64,000 nt of DNA from CAYZQH01 sp050300015. GTDB lineage: Bacteria > Pseudomonadota > Gammaproteobacteria > Pseudomonadales > Cellvibrionaceae. This document shows positions 34,061 to 42,824 of the stretch, piece by piece. How positions within the stretch are numbered: position 1 is the stretch's first letter; each line of letters begins with the position of its first letter. Under the pieces are notes generated by a model that was not told where the DNA came from, ran no database searches, and saw nothing but the letters and a program-made list of their open reading frames with translations. The translations under genes and the position numbers were made by a program. Where the stretch lies: NCBI GenBank assembly GCA_050300015.1, contig JBNKWZ010000021.1:372001-436000 (forward strand), written 5' to 3'.

Positions 34061-36757
34061 TTAGAAATCTTTCTTGACCTGTAAATCCAGCTCTTTACAA
34101 ATGGTTTCTTGTAGTTTTTGACAAATTTGAGGGTCGCCCAAAGGGTGCTTATGGGTATCGGTAATAAAAAAAACATCTTCTACACGTTCACCCAGTGTAG
34201 AAATTTTGGCATTTTGTAACGATATACCAAAATCCATAAATATATTGCCAATGGTTGCCAGTAATCCTGGGCGATCAGGGCTGATGACTTCTAGAATGGT
34301 GATCATTGCATTGGGGTCATTATAAATATTGGCGCGAGTGGGCGTGGCAAATTGCTTTAATTCTCGAGGCGTGCGTCTTCTGATTACCTCCGAATATTGA
34401 TCCACCAGTTTCAATTCGTTTTTTAAGGCATTGACGATACGAGTGAGGCGACTTGGGTCGTCACCAATGGATTCGTAGTTTTCGTCCAGTACGTAAAAAG
34501 TATCGACCGTAAATTCGCTTTTGGTATTGTAAATTCGAGCGTCCTGAATGTTCAGTCCTAAGGTTGCCAGGGCGGTGGCTGTGGCCATAAAGACATGACC
34601 AATATCTTTCACTCTAACAAATATTTGTGTGGCGCCTTGCCACGGTTGTTCTGTTGAGTCGCGAATTAAAATGAGCGGTTCATCACTGTTGTGGCGCAAA
34701 ATGGCCTCTGTTTGCCATGCGATGTCGGTTGATCCTTCGCGTACAAAATAGTCGTCGCGCATATCCGTCCAAACTGAAAACGCATCCACCTCCGAGATTT
34801 TGTGGTTTTCTAGAATGTGCATGGCTTTGCGTTTGGTATCTTCTACTATTTCTTGCTGATCGATAACGTTGGTCAAACCGCGTCGCAAAGCGCGTTTGGT
34901 TTCGTTATACAGTTGGTGCATCAGGCTAGCACGCCAGCTGTTCCAGATTTCCGGGTTTGTCCCACACATATCTGCCACAGTCAGAGCAAATAGGTAATCC
35001 AAGTGCATAATATCGCCCACTTCTTTAGCGAAAGCGTGCACCACATCGGGGTCAGAAATATCTTTTTTCTGAGAAACAAAAGACATTAACAAATGCTTTT
35101 CTACAAGCCACTGGATCAAGCGTGTTTCGCGTCCACTTAAACCGTGTAGCTTGCAAAACGCGTAGGCATCTTCTGCGCCCAATTCAGAGTGATCGCCGCC
35201 ACGCCCCTTCCCAATATCATGAAACAGTGCTGCCAAGTACAGCAGTTCAGGTTGCTCAATACGTTGCATCACACCTTTTTCAATAGAAAACTCCTGTCCG
35301 ACTTTATTGAGCAGGAAGCGCCGAATATTTTCGATAACCAGCAGCGTATGGGCATCGACCGTATAACGGTGAAAAAGATCGTGTTGCATCTGGCCAATAA
35401 TGTGACCGAAGGCGGGTAGGTAGCGCCCTAGAATGCCGTAGCGTTTCATCCGCTTGAGTTGTGTTACCAACCCCTTTTCTACTTTGAACAGCGCTAAAAA
35501 CAATGCGTGGTTTTTGGGGTCTTGCCGGAAGTCTTCATTAACCAGTCCACGGCACTCGCGAATTAGGCGGATGGTTTCAGAGTGTACACCTTTGATGCTG
35601 GGGTCTTGCCCCATGCGTAAAAATATTTCCAAAAGTGCGGACGGATTTTGCTCAAACACCTTGTTGTGTACCACTTCAATGTAGCCGTCACGCAATTGGA
35701 AGTCTTGATTGAGAGGTTCTATGGTGTGCGACTTATCGCGGTGATGAATTTTCTCATCTAATATCCGTAATAACACATCATTTAGTTCGCGCAGTGCCAT
35801 GACGGTGCGATAGTATTCGTGCATAAAGCGTTCTACTGCCATGCGCTGATCGTCATTAGCATAATTGAACTCTTTGGCCAGTTCGCGTTGGTATTCAAAC
35901 AGCAAACGTTCTTCAGCGCGCCCCGTTAATCGGTGTAATCCGTAACGTACACGCCATAAAAAGGCCTCGCATTTGCGCAATAAGCCGAACTCGCGTTCGG
36001 TAAAAAAGTTTTTTCCTTCCAGTTGTCGTAATGTCTGCACGCCAAAATAGCGCTTAGCAACCCAGTTGATGGTTTGTAGGTCGCGCAAACCACCCGGTGC
36101 ATTTTTGATGTTTGGCTCTAGGTTGTATTCGGTATAGTTGTACTTGCGATGACGATCTATTTGTTCCTTAAGTTTTGCTGCATAAAATTCACTTTCAGAC
36201 CACATGTGTTTAGCGTCGGTCAGTACCTGTAAGCGATCTCGCAGGTGGTCATTGCCAGCGATACGGCGTGCTTCCATTAGATTGGTGGCCACAGTGATAT
36301 CTTGCTCGGCAATTTTGACGCATTCCTCCAGTGTGCGAACGCTGCTGCCCACTGCGAGACCGATGTCCCACAAAAAGGTAATAAACTGCTGCAAATTGTT
36401 TTGATAGAGGCTGTTGGCTTCGTTTTCTAACAGTACGAGAATGTCTATATCCGAATGCGGATGCAGCTCGCCTCTGCCGTAGCCACCCACGGCGATCAAC
36501 GCAATGTCATTGCCCCACTCCAATTGATGCCACGCGTAGTGTAGTAAAAGGTCAACGAAGGTCGCGCGTTCGGCGATGAGAAAGCGTATGTCTTCACCTT
36601 CCTCAAATCGTCGATCGAAGTGTGTATTGATCCCTGCAATGGCATCTTTGAATACCGTGAGCGAGGGCTTTTGGGAGAGGTCTTGGCGAAAGCGCTGCTG
36701 GTTAAAAAAGATGGGTTGGCAGGCGAATTCGGGACAACGAGAAAAGGCAACTGTCAT
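34061..36757 (-). CDS. glnD: Bifunctional uridylyltransferase/uridylyl-removing enzyme GlnD
   Basis: Nitrogen sensor that uridylylates PII under nitrogen limitation and deuridylylates it when glutamine is high; 898 residues. Domains in order: nucleotidyltransferase with GGYGRGELHPHSDIDILVL (about 91-109), a GlnE-like helical linker, an HD hydrolase domain with LFHDIGKGRGGDHSELG (about residue 505), and two C-terminal ACT domains for glutamine. The start at 36757 overlaps the map stop as TAATG, indicating coupling. The longer frame to 36829 runs inside map. Its output would bear on the nitrogen-scavenging amide genes at the start of the window. Confidence 0.96.
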   Translation of the reverse strand: MTVAFSRCPEFACQPIFFNQQRFRQDLSQKPSLTVFKDAIAGINTHFDRRFEEGEDIRFLIAERATFVDLLLHYAWHQLEWGNDIALIAVGGYGRGELHPHSDIDILVLLENEANSLYQNNLQQFITFLWDIGLAVGSSVRTLEECVKIAEQDITVATNLMEARRIAGNDHLRDRLQVLTDAKHMWSESEFYAAKLKEQIDRHRKYNYTEYNLEPNIKNAPGGLRDLQTINWVAKRYFGVQTLRQLEGKNFFTEREFGLLRKCEAFLWRVRYGLHRLTGRAEERLLFEYQRELAKEFNYANDDQRMAVERFMHEYYRTVMALRELNDVLLRILDEKIHHRDKSHTIEPLNQDFQLRDGYIEVVHNKVFEQNPSALLEIFLRMGQDPSIKGVHSETIRLIRECRGLVNEDFRQDPKNHALFLALFKVEKGLVTQLKRMKRYGILGRYLPAFGHIIGQMQHDLFHRYTVDAHTLLVIENIRRFLLNKVGQEFSIEKGVMQRIEQPELLYLAALFHDIGKGRGGDHSELGAEDAYAFCKLHGLSGRETRLIQWLVEKHLLMSFVSQKKDISDPDVVHAFAKEVGDIMHLDYLFALTVADMCGTNPEIWNSWRASLMHQLYNETKRALRRGLTNVIDQQEIVEDTKRKAMHILENHKISEVDAFSVWTDMRDDYFVREGSTDIAWQTEAILRHNSDEPLILIRDSTEQPWQGATQIFVRVKDIGHVFMATATALATLGLNIQDARIYNTKSEFTVDTFYVLDENYESIGDDPSRLTRIVNALKNELKLVDQYSEVIRRRTPRELKQFATPTRANIYNDPNAMITILEVISPDRPGLLATIGNIFMDFGISLQNAKISTLGERVEDVFFITDTHKHPLGDPQICQKLQETICKELDLQVKKDF

Positions 36758-37527
36758 TAAAAACTTTCTTCTTTGCGTGCGGTGAGTACTTCGACGCCGG
36801 TGGCTGTTACTGCCAGCGTGTGTTCCCACTGAGCGGAAAGTCGCCCATCTTTGGTTTCCACGGTCCAGCCGTCACTTTTTAATTTTGTGGCGGCCTTGCC
36901 GGCATTGACCATCGGCTCAATGGTAAATGTCATACCCTCTTGAATAACCATTCCGGTGCCGGGGGTGCCGTAATGCACCACTTGAGGCTCTTCGTGAAAG
37001 ACTTTACCGATGCCGTGACCACAATAATCCCGCACAATGGAGTAGTAGTGGCCCTCCGCATGTTGCTGGATGGCATGGCCGATATCGCCAAGCCGGGCAC
37101 CGGGCTTGACCAACTCTATCCCTTTGTAGAGACATTCTTGGGTGATTTTGACAAGGCGCTCAGCGTGAGGCTGGGCTTTGCCCACAAAAAACATTTTGCT
37201 GGTGTCTCCGTGATACTCATCGACTATGACAGTAATATCCACATTGATGATGTCACCACTTTTTAGGACTTTCTTGTCAGACGGGATGCCATGGCATACC
37301 ACTTGATTGACGGATGTGCAGATGGATTTTGGAAAGCCCTTATAGTTTAAGGGGGCGGGAATGGCTTTCTGCACGTTGACGATATACTCGTGGCACAGAC
37401 GATCGAGTTCTCCTGTGGTGACGCCAGGCACAATGAGTGGCTCGATATATTCCAGTACTTCCGCGGCGCGTCGCCCAGCGATGCGCATTTTTTCGATTTC
37501 TTCAGGTGTTTTTAGGGTAACAGTCAT
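36757..37527 (-). CDS. map: Methionine aminopeptidase, type I
   Basis: Removes the initiator methionine from nascent proteins; 256 residues. Metal ligands and signature are visible in INVDITVIVDEYHGDTSKMFFVG, HGIGKVFHEEPQVVHYG and FTIEPMVNAG. It is divergent from rpsB, the normal gammaproteobacterial arrangement, and its stop codon shares a base with the glnD start. The divergent gap of 546 bases holds the rpsB promoter and leader. Confidence 0.97.
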   Translation of the reverse strand: MTVTLKTPEEIEKMRIAGRRAAEVLEYIEPLIVPGVTTGELDRLCHEYIVNVQKAIPAPLNYKGFPKSICTSVNQVVCHGIPSDKKVLKSGDIINVDITVIVDEYHGDTSKMFFVGKAQPHAERLVKITQECLYKGIELVKPGARLGDIGHAIQQHAEGHYYSIVRDYCGHGIGKVFHEEPQVVHYGTPGTGMVIQEGMTFTIEPMVNAGKAATKLKSDGWTVETKDGRLSAQWEHTLAVTATGVEVLTARKEESF

Positions 37528-37911
37528 AGTGTCATTCTTGAGCAGTGCCGTACGATTGCGGTCTTGGGCAATGAGTTCGGCGATCTATTGAGTATTGTTC
37601 TTGGGGCGATCTCTGGTCACCTTCAAGCGTTCAGTCACCTCCCGGGAGCTCTCTAGAATCTTGTGTCGATCCAAAGTCTTGAGGATGTGGCCCGTAAATC
37701 AAAACAAGCCCGCGAATCACGGTGTACGCTTTTGGTTTTGTCTTTATGATCCAACGGTTGCCCGGGGGCGCTCTGCCAAGTGGCTGTTAAAGCACGAGCA
37801 CCCAATCGGGTCGGCAATTGCCCGATATTGACGCGCTATTCTAAACCATTGGCACGTCATAAACACCCTGGTAAAAGTGAGGTTATTAACCGAGGCGACA
37901 TGCTTTAGGGC

Positions 37912-37940
37912 TTCAAATCTCGAGTGGTGTGTGGTATAAA
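37912..37940 (+). promoter_or_regulatory. rpsB promoter with GC-rich discriminator
   Basis: TTCAAA (37912-37917), 17 bases, TATAAA (37935-37940), followed directly by GCGCGCC. A GC-rich discriminator between -10 and the start point is the hallmark of ppGpp/DksA-repressed ribosomal promoters. Confidence 0.65.
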
Positions 37941-37945
37941 GCGCG

Positions 37946-38073
37946 CCCTGCCGTTAAAGGCAGGGTCAATCCATTAAACGTCGCACACATACCGACACGC
38001 GATTCTGGGTGCCTTTCGGGGTTGAGTCGTGGGGTGTGTGGAGGCCTAACCCGTTGAAAAATAGGAAAATTTT
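37946..38073 (+). ncRNA. rpsB 5' leader, t44/S2-autoregulation type
   Basis: The untranslated leader opens with hairpin CCCTGCC-GTTAAA-GGCAGGG (37946-37965). A larger structure follows whose outer arms are CACACA (37984-37989) and TGTGTG (38035-38040), with the internal stretch TGGGTGCCTTTCGGGGTT. This resembles, from memory, the t44/tff leader upstream of rpsB in gammaproteobacteria, where ribosomal protein S2 represses its own operon. The correspondence needs a covariance-model search. Confidence 0.6.
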
Positions 38074-38826
38074 ATGCCTGTAGTCAGCATGCGCGAAATG
38101 CTACAAGCGGGAGTTCATTTTGGACACCAATCCCGCTACTGGAACCCGAAAATGGGTCAGTTTATCTTTGGTGCCCGCAACAAAATTCACATTATCAATC
38201 TCGAAAACACCGTACCGGCTTTTAATAATGCGCTAGAGCTCGTTACGCAGATGGCGTCGCAGAAGAAAAAAGTTCTTTTTGTGGGCACTAAGCGTGCTGC
38301 GCAGAAGGTCATAGCGGAACAAGCTGCACGCGCTGGCATGCCCTTTGTTAGTCATCGTTGGTTGGGTGGCATGTTGACCAACTATAAGACTATCCGCGCG
38401 TCCATTCGCCGATATCGTGAATTGGAAGCTCAAAGTCAAGACGGTACTTTTGAGAAGCTCACCAAGAAAGAAGCGCTGATGCGCACGCGATTGAAAGACA
38501 AGCTGGAGCTGTCTATCGGTGGTATTAAGGATATGGGCGGTTTGCCCGATGCATTGTTCGTTATTGATGTCGAGCATGAACGAATTGCCGTTCAAGAAGC
38601 CAACAAATTGGGCATTCCTGTGATTGCCATTGTGGATACGAACAGTGACCCTGCGGGTGTTGATCACGTTATTCCAGGTAACGATGACGCCATTCGCGCT
38701 ATTAAGTTGTACGTCTCAGCCATGGCGGATGCTTGTTTAGAGGGTGCTCAAAACGCTTCTTCTGTACCCAATAAGGATGAGTTCGTTGAAGTGGAAGGCG
38801 ATGCAGCGGCCGGTGAAGCGCAATAG
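38074..38826 (+). CDS. rpsB: 30S ribosomal protein S2
   Basis: Small-subunit ribosomal protein, 250 residues, a little longer than the E. coli protein because of an acidic C-terminal tail. The N-terminus MREMLQAGVHFGHQ, the KRAAQKVI and HRWLGGMLTNYKTI blocks and VDTNSDPAGVDHVIPGNDDA are conserved. It heads the rpsB-tsf unit behind a structured leader, and a terminator-like hairpin separates it from tsf. Confidence 0.98.
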   Translation: MPVVSMREMLQAGVHFGHQSRYWNPKMGQFIFGARNKIHIINLENTVPAFNNALELVTQMASQKKKVLFVGTKRAAQKVIAEQAARAGMPFVSHRWLGGMLTNYKTIRASIRRYRELEAQSQDGTFEKLTKKEALMRTRLKDKLELSIGGIKDMGGLPDALFVIDVEHERIAVQEANKLGIPVIAIVDTNSDPAGVDHVIPGNDDAIRAIKLYVSAMADACLEGAQNASSVPNKDEFVEVEGDAAAGEAQ

Positions 38827-38864
38827 GGCGCGGCTAAAGGTTGCAAATAGATAGACTGTTCGAG

Positions 38865-38886
38865 AAGGGGGCAACGCCCCCTTTTT
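38865..38886 (+). terminator. Attenuator-like hairpin between rpsB and tsf
   Basis: Arms AAGGGGGC (38865-38872) and GCCCCCTT (38876-38883) with an AAC loop, followed by Ts. It would give partial termination between rpsB and tsf, as reported for the E. coli operon. Confidence 0.75.
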
Positions 38887-38931
38887 GTTAAATATTCAAA
38901 CTGATTCTGAATTGTATTAGAGGATTGAGAC

Positions 38932-39804
38932 ATGGCGATTACAGCGTCCTTGGTGAAAGAACTGCGTGAACGAACTGGCCTGGGCATGATGGAATGCAAG
39001 AAAGCTTTGGTTGAAACCGATGGTGACATCGATTTGGCCATTGAGAATATGCGCAAAGCCAGTGGCTTGAAAGCTGCCAAAAAAGCCAGCCGTACGGCTG
39101 CTGATGGTGTGGTAACGGCGAAAGTCGATGACGCTGGCCAGTACGGGCTGTTGGTTGAAGTGAACAGTGAGACTGACTTTGTGGCGCGTGATGATAACTT
39201 CTTAACATTTGTCGATGCCGTGGCGAGTAAAGCTTTTGAGTCAAAGCAAACCGATGTTGCTGCTTTGATGGCGGGTGATTTGGAATCTGCGCGCGAGGCG
39301 TTGGTTCAAAAAATAGGTGAAAATATCGGCGTGCGTCGTATCGAAGCCATTACGCCTGAAAATGGTGTTGTGGGGTCTTATGTACACTCTAACAAGCGTA
39401 TCGCTGTTTTGGTGGCGCTGAAAGGCGGCTCTGTAGAACTGGCTCGTGACATTGCCATGCATGTTGCCGCGGTGAACCCTCAGGTGGTCAATCCCGACCA
39501 AATGCCTGCAGACCTGGTTGAGAAAGAGAAGGATATCATTAAAGCGCAGCCTGATATGGAGGGTAAACCCTCAGAAATCGTGGATAAAATGGTCATGGGC
39601 CGTATTCAAAAGTTCTTGAAAGAAGGCAGTTTGACCGAGCAGGCTTTTGTTAAGAACCCTGAAGTCACGGTTGGCGCTTTGGCCAAAAAAGAGGGCGCTG
39701 AAGTGGTGAGCTTTGTACGCTTTGAAGTGGGTGAGGGCATTGAGAAAGAAGAAACTGATTTCGCTGCCGAAGTCGCCGCTCAAGTTCAAGCTTCAAAGGC
39801 GTAG
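38932..39804 (+). CDS. tsf: Elongation factor Ts
   Basis: Guanine-nucleotide exchange factor for EF-Tu, 290 residues. The N-terminal UBA-like domain with RERTGLGMMECKKAL and the VNSETDFVARDDNF motif in the core are both diagnostic. It is transcribed behind rpsB and ended by a strong terminator before pyrH. Confidence 0.97.
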   Translation: MAITASLVKELRERTGLGMMECKKALVETDGDIDLAIENMRKASGLKAAKKASRTAADGVVTAKVDDAGQYGLLVEVNSETDFVARDDNFLTFVDAVASKAFESKQTDVAALMAGDLESAREALVQKIGENIGVRRIEAITPENGVVGSYVHSNKRIAVLVALKGGSVELARDIAMHVAAVNPQVVNPDQMPADLVEKEKDIIKAQPDMEGKPSEIVDKMVMGRIQKFLKEGSLTEQAFVKNPEVTVGALAKKEGAEVVSFVRFEVGEGIEKEETDFAAEVAAQVQASKA

Positions 39805-39886
39805 ATAATCCCGCCCTGAATACCTGTAAGGTGTTTAAGGGTAGAAGTCGCATAGACCACTTCTGATGGGAACATTTGACGCTAAA

Positions 39887-39917
39887 GGCGGGAGAAGGTC
39901 GCTTCTCCCGCCTTTTT
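39887..39917 (+). terminator. Rho-independent terminator after tsf
   Basis: Perfect eleven-base arms GGCGGGAGAAG (39887-39897) and CTTCTCCCGCC (39902-39912), loop GTCG, then five Ts. It separates rpsB-tsf from the pyrH-frr transcript. Confidence 0.9.
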
Positions 39918-39959
39918 GCTGTTAAACTTCCGCCAATTTTTCAGTCGGAGAGAAGCCGC

Positions 39960-40697
39960 ATGCCAACCACGCGCGATCGTAAGTACAAACGTATTTTGCT
40001 CAAACTCTCGGGTGAGCAGTTGATGGGGGATGAGGGCTTCGGTATCGACCCCAAAGTGCTCGATAAGATGGCCTTAGAAATTGGTCAGTTGGTGGGCATT
40101 GGCGTGCAGGTGGGGTTGGTGATTGGCGGAGGCAATCTCTTTCGCGGTGCGGCACTGAATCGTGCAGGTCTAGACCGTGTCACCGGTGACCATATGGGAA
40201 TGTTGGCCACGGTGATGAATGCACTCGCGATGCGCGATGCCTTGGAGCGTTCCAATATCAATTGCAGTGTGATGTCCGCTATTCCCATGAGTGGGATCGT
40301 TGAACATTACGATCGTCGTCGTGCCATTCGCCTGCTTGAAAAGGGTGAAGTGGTGATCTTTTCTGCGGGTACGGGTAACCCATTTTTTACAACGGATTCC
40401 GCAGCCTGCTTGCGCGGCATCGAAGTGGAAGCGGAGCTGGTGTTAAAGGCGACCAAGGTAGATGGTGTCTATTCTGCTGACCCGATGAAAGACCCCTCGG
40501 CCACACGCTACGACCATTTAAACTATTCGACGGTATTGGCAGAAAAATTGGGCGTAATGGATTTAACCGCCATTTGTTTATGTGAAGAACACAGCATGCC
40601 TGTGAGAGTTTTTAAAATGGATAAGCCCGGCGCACTGTTGAACATTGTAGTGGGTGGTAATGAGGGCACATTGATAGAAGGTGACAGCAATGATTAG
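39960..40697 (+). CDS. pyrH: UMP kinase
   Basis: Hexameric UMP kinase of the amino-acid-kinase fold, 245 residues, allosterically activated by GTP. The KRILLKLSGEQLMG N-terminus, VGLVIGGGNLFRG and the FFTTDSAACLRGIE region are family signatures. The start at 39960 follows GGAGAGAAG; the open frame upstream to 39876 runs through the tsf terminator and is rejected. It overlaps frr by eight bases. Confidence 0.97.
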   Translation: MPTTRDRKYKRILLKLSGEQLMGDEGFGIDPKVLDKMALEIGQLVGIGVQVGLVIGGGNLFRGAALNRAGLDRVTGDHMGMLATVMNALAMRDALERSNINCSVMSAIPMSGIVEHYDRRRAIRLLEKGEVVIFSAGTGNPFFTTDSAACLRGIEVEAELVLKATKVDGVYSADPMKDPSATRYDHLNYSTVLAEKLGVMDLTAICLCEEHSMPVRVFKMDKPGALLNIVVGGNEGTLIEGDSND

Positions 40698-41247
40698 CGA
40701 TATCAAAAAAGATGCGCAAGAGCGGATGAAAAAAAGTGTTGAAGTCCTCGGTGTTAATTTCAATAAAATTCGTACCGGGCGGGCACATCCAAGTATTTTG
40801 AACAGTGTCATGGTGTCTTATTATGGCAGCGACGTTCCGTTGTCTCAGGTGGCCAATGTTAGTGTGTCCGATTCTCGTACGTTGGCGATTACCCCGTGGG
40901 AGAAACAGTTGGTGCCCGACATTGAAAAAGCCATTATGAAGTCGGATTTGGGTTTAAATCCTTCCACGGCAGGTGAAGTGATTCGTGTACCTATGCCACC
41001 TTTGACAGAGGAAACACGCAAGGGGTTTATCAAGCAGGCACGAGCCGAGGCGGAAAATGCGCGGGTTTCCATTCGCAATATCCGTCGTGATGCGAACAGT
41101 GATTTTAAAGAGTTGCTCAAGGCCAAGGATATCAGTGAAGATGAAGAGCGTCGTGCAGAGGACGACATTCAAAAATTAACTGACAAGTACATCGCAGAGG
41201 TGGACGCGCAGTTAGCCACTAAAGAAAAAGACCTAATGGAAATCTAG
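40690..41247 (+). CDS. frr: Ribosome recycling factor
   Basis: Splits post-termination ribosomes with EF-G; 185 residues, exactly the E. coli length, starting MISDIKKDAQERMKKSVE. The FNKIRTGRAHPSIL and RRDANSDFKELLK stretches are typical. The ATG at 40690 lies inside the end of pyrH (eight-base overlap), indicating translational coupling. An in-frame GTG at 40681 is less likely. Confidence 0.97.
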   Translation: MISDIKKDAQERMKKSVEVLGVNFNKIRTGRAHPSILNSVMVSYYGSDVPLSQVANVSVSDSRTLAITPWEKQLVPDIEKAIMKSDLGLNPSTAGEVIRVPMPPLTEETRKGFIKQARAEAENARVSIRNIRRDANSDFKELLKAKDISEDEERRAEDDIQKLTDKYIAEVDAQLATKEKDLMEI

Positions 41248-41257
41248 GGCGCGATTT

Positions 41258-42010
41258 GTGAGTTCAGAACGATTGCGTCATGTCGCCATCATCATGGATG
41301 GTAATAATCGGTGGGCAAAACGAGAAGGTCGGCAGGGCATTTCGGGCCACCGAGTCGGTGTGGAGCGTATTCGAGATGTGTTAACGGCTTGCCGTAGACA
41401 CAATATTGAAGTGCTCACCGTTTTTGCTTTTAGCAGTGAAAACTGGCGAAGGCCGCCCAAAGAGGTGGAGGCCTTGATGGGCCTGTTTTACAACTACCTA
41501 AAAAAAGAAGCCAAAAAATTGGCTGACGAAAATGTACGCCTAAGAGTGATTGGCAACCGTGACCGATTCAGCCCGAGGTTGCGAGAAGCGATTATTGAGG
41601 CAGAAAATATTGCCCAAGCGGGTGAGCGTACGCTGGCCATTGCTGCGGACTACGGTGGTCGGTGGGATATTGCCATGGCAGCTCGAGCTGTAGCCGAACA
41701 GGTGAAAATTGGTCAGATAGACACAGCTGATATTGACGAGTCGGCACTGGCTCGGCATATCTCAACCAGTGATCTGCCGCCCTTGGATCTTTTGATTCGC
41801 ACAGGTGGCGAAACTCGAATATCGAATTTCCTTTTGTGGCAGGCAGCTTATGCCGAATTGTATTTTACGCCCTTGCTTTGGCCGGAGTTTGACGACGAGG
41901 CCATGGCTGCAGCCGTTGATGATTTTTATTCCCGCCAACGACGATATGGTATGACGGGTGATCAGATTGATGCCGGTAAGAGTGCAGGCCAAGGCTCTGA
42001 CCGTGCTTAA
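41258..42010 (+). CDS. uppS: Undecaprenyl diphosphate synthase (di-trans,poly-cis)
   Basis: Cis-prenyltransferase making the C55 lipid carrier for peptidoglycan and LPS O-antigen; 250 residues from a GTG start. The catalytic IIMDGNNRWA motif is near residue 12, followed by FAFSSENWRRP and DLLIRTGGETRISNF. It lies ten bases after frr and overlaps cdsA by eight bases. The C-terminal tail is hydrophilic. Confidence 0.96.
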   Translation: MSSERLRHVAIIMDGNNRWAKREGRQGISGHRVGVERIRDVLTACRRHNIEVLTVFAFSSENWRRPPKEVEALMGLFYNYLKKEAKKLADENVRLRVIGNRDRFSPRLREAIIEAENIAQAGERTLAIAADYGGRWDIAMAARAVAEQVKIGQIDTADIDESALARHISTSDLPPLDLLIRTGGETRISNFLLWQAAYAELYFTPLLWPEFDDEAMAAAVDDFYSRQRRYGMTGDQIDAGKSAGQGSDRA

Positions 42011-42824
42011 ACAGCGGGTGGTCACTGGTGCCATTTTAGCCATTGTGTTCACAGCTTTTGTGATCCTATCGCCCCTTGGGGTGTTCTCCTATGGTGTTGC
42101 CGCTATTGTGATGGTGGGAGCGTGGGAGTGGTCCAACCTGGGCGGTTTGCAGTCGTTTGTGCAGCGTTGTACTTATGTGATTGGGCTGGCGTTTGCGTTG
42201 TTGGCCAGTGTTTTGCTGACCAAAATCTATGCAGATCTTACCAAAATGCTCCTACTTGTTGCCTGTATCTGGTGGGCGGTGTGTCTATTGTGGGTGCAGT
42301 CATACCCTCACAGTGCGTTGCTTTGGCAGCATCGATGGGTGCGACTGGCGATGGGCCTTTGTGTATTGATTCCCGTTTGGCATGCCCTTGTTAGCCTCAG
42401 AACACAAGACTATGGCAATTGGACGGTATTGACCCTGATAGGGTTGGTGGCCGCTGCAGATACGGGCGCGTATTTCTCTGGGAGGGCATTTGGTCGTCAT
42501 AAACTCGCGCCTAAGGTGAGCCCCGGTAAAACCTGGGAGGGTGTGATGGGTGGGGCGCTCTGTGCTGCAGTGCTGTTGTTGGCCATCGCGTTAATTTGGT
42601 TGCCCCATTTATGGCTCCAAGCGGTTGCTGTGGCCATTCCCGTTGCATTGGTTTCGGTGTTGGGCGATTTGTTGGAAAGTATGCTTAAGCGCCACCGAGG
42701 TATTAAAGATTCCGGCAACATACTGCCTGGTCATGGTGGTGTATTGGATCGAGTGGATGGCTTGGTGGCAGCAGCACCGCTGTTTGCGCTTATCCTTCTG
42801 CACACCGCATGGGTGGCTTCGTGA
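42003..42824 (+). CDS. cdsA: Phosphatidate cytidylyltransferase
   Basis: Integral membrane enzyme making CDP-diacylglycerol for phospholipid synthesis. With the GTG at 42003 it is 273 residues and begins VLKQRVVTGAIL, matching the usual (M)LKxR start of CdsA; an ATG at 41958 deep inside uppS would add 15 unconserved residues. About seven to eight transmembrane helices are visible. The C-terminal signature KDSGNILPGHGGVLDRVDG is intact. It overlaps uppS by eight bases and its stop shares a base with the ispC start (TGATG). Confidence 0.95.
   Translation: MLKQRVVTGAILAIVFTAFVILSPLGVFSYGVAAIVMVGAWEWSNLGGLQSFVQRCTYVIGLAFALLASVLLTKIYADLTKMLLLVACIWWAVCLLWVQSYPHSALLWQHRWVRLAMGLCVLIPVWHALVSLRTQDYGNWTVLTLIGLVAAADTGAYFSGRAFGRHKLAPKVSPGKTWEGVMGGALCAAVLLLAIALIWLPHLWLQAVAVAIPVALVSVLGDLLESMLKRHRGIKDSGNILPGHGGVLDRVDGLVAAAPLFALILLHTAWVAS

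Larger units (their letters stand above)
37528..38073. other. map/rpsB divergent region
   Basis: No gene is seen in these 546 bases. The right-hand part holds the rpsB promoter (37912-37940) and structured leader. The left part (37528-37911) must contain the map promoter on the minus strand, which I could not pin down. Short open frames here have no ribosome site or family resemblance. Confidence 0.5.

Noticed and set aside
40578..41168. Minus-strand frames opposite pyrH and frr
   Set aside because: They follow from codon bias of the plus-strand genes, which are unambiguous.
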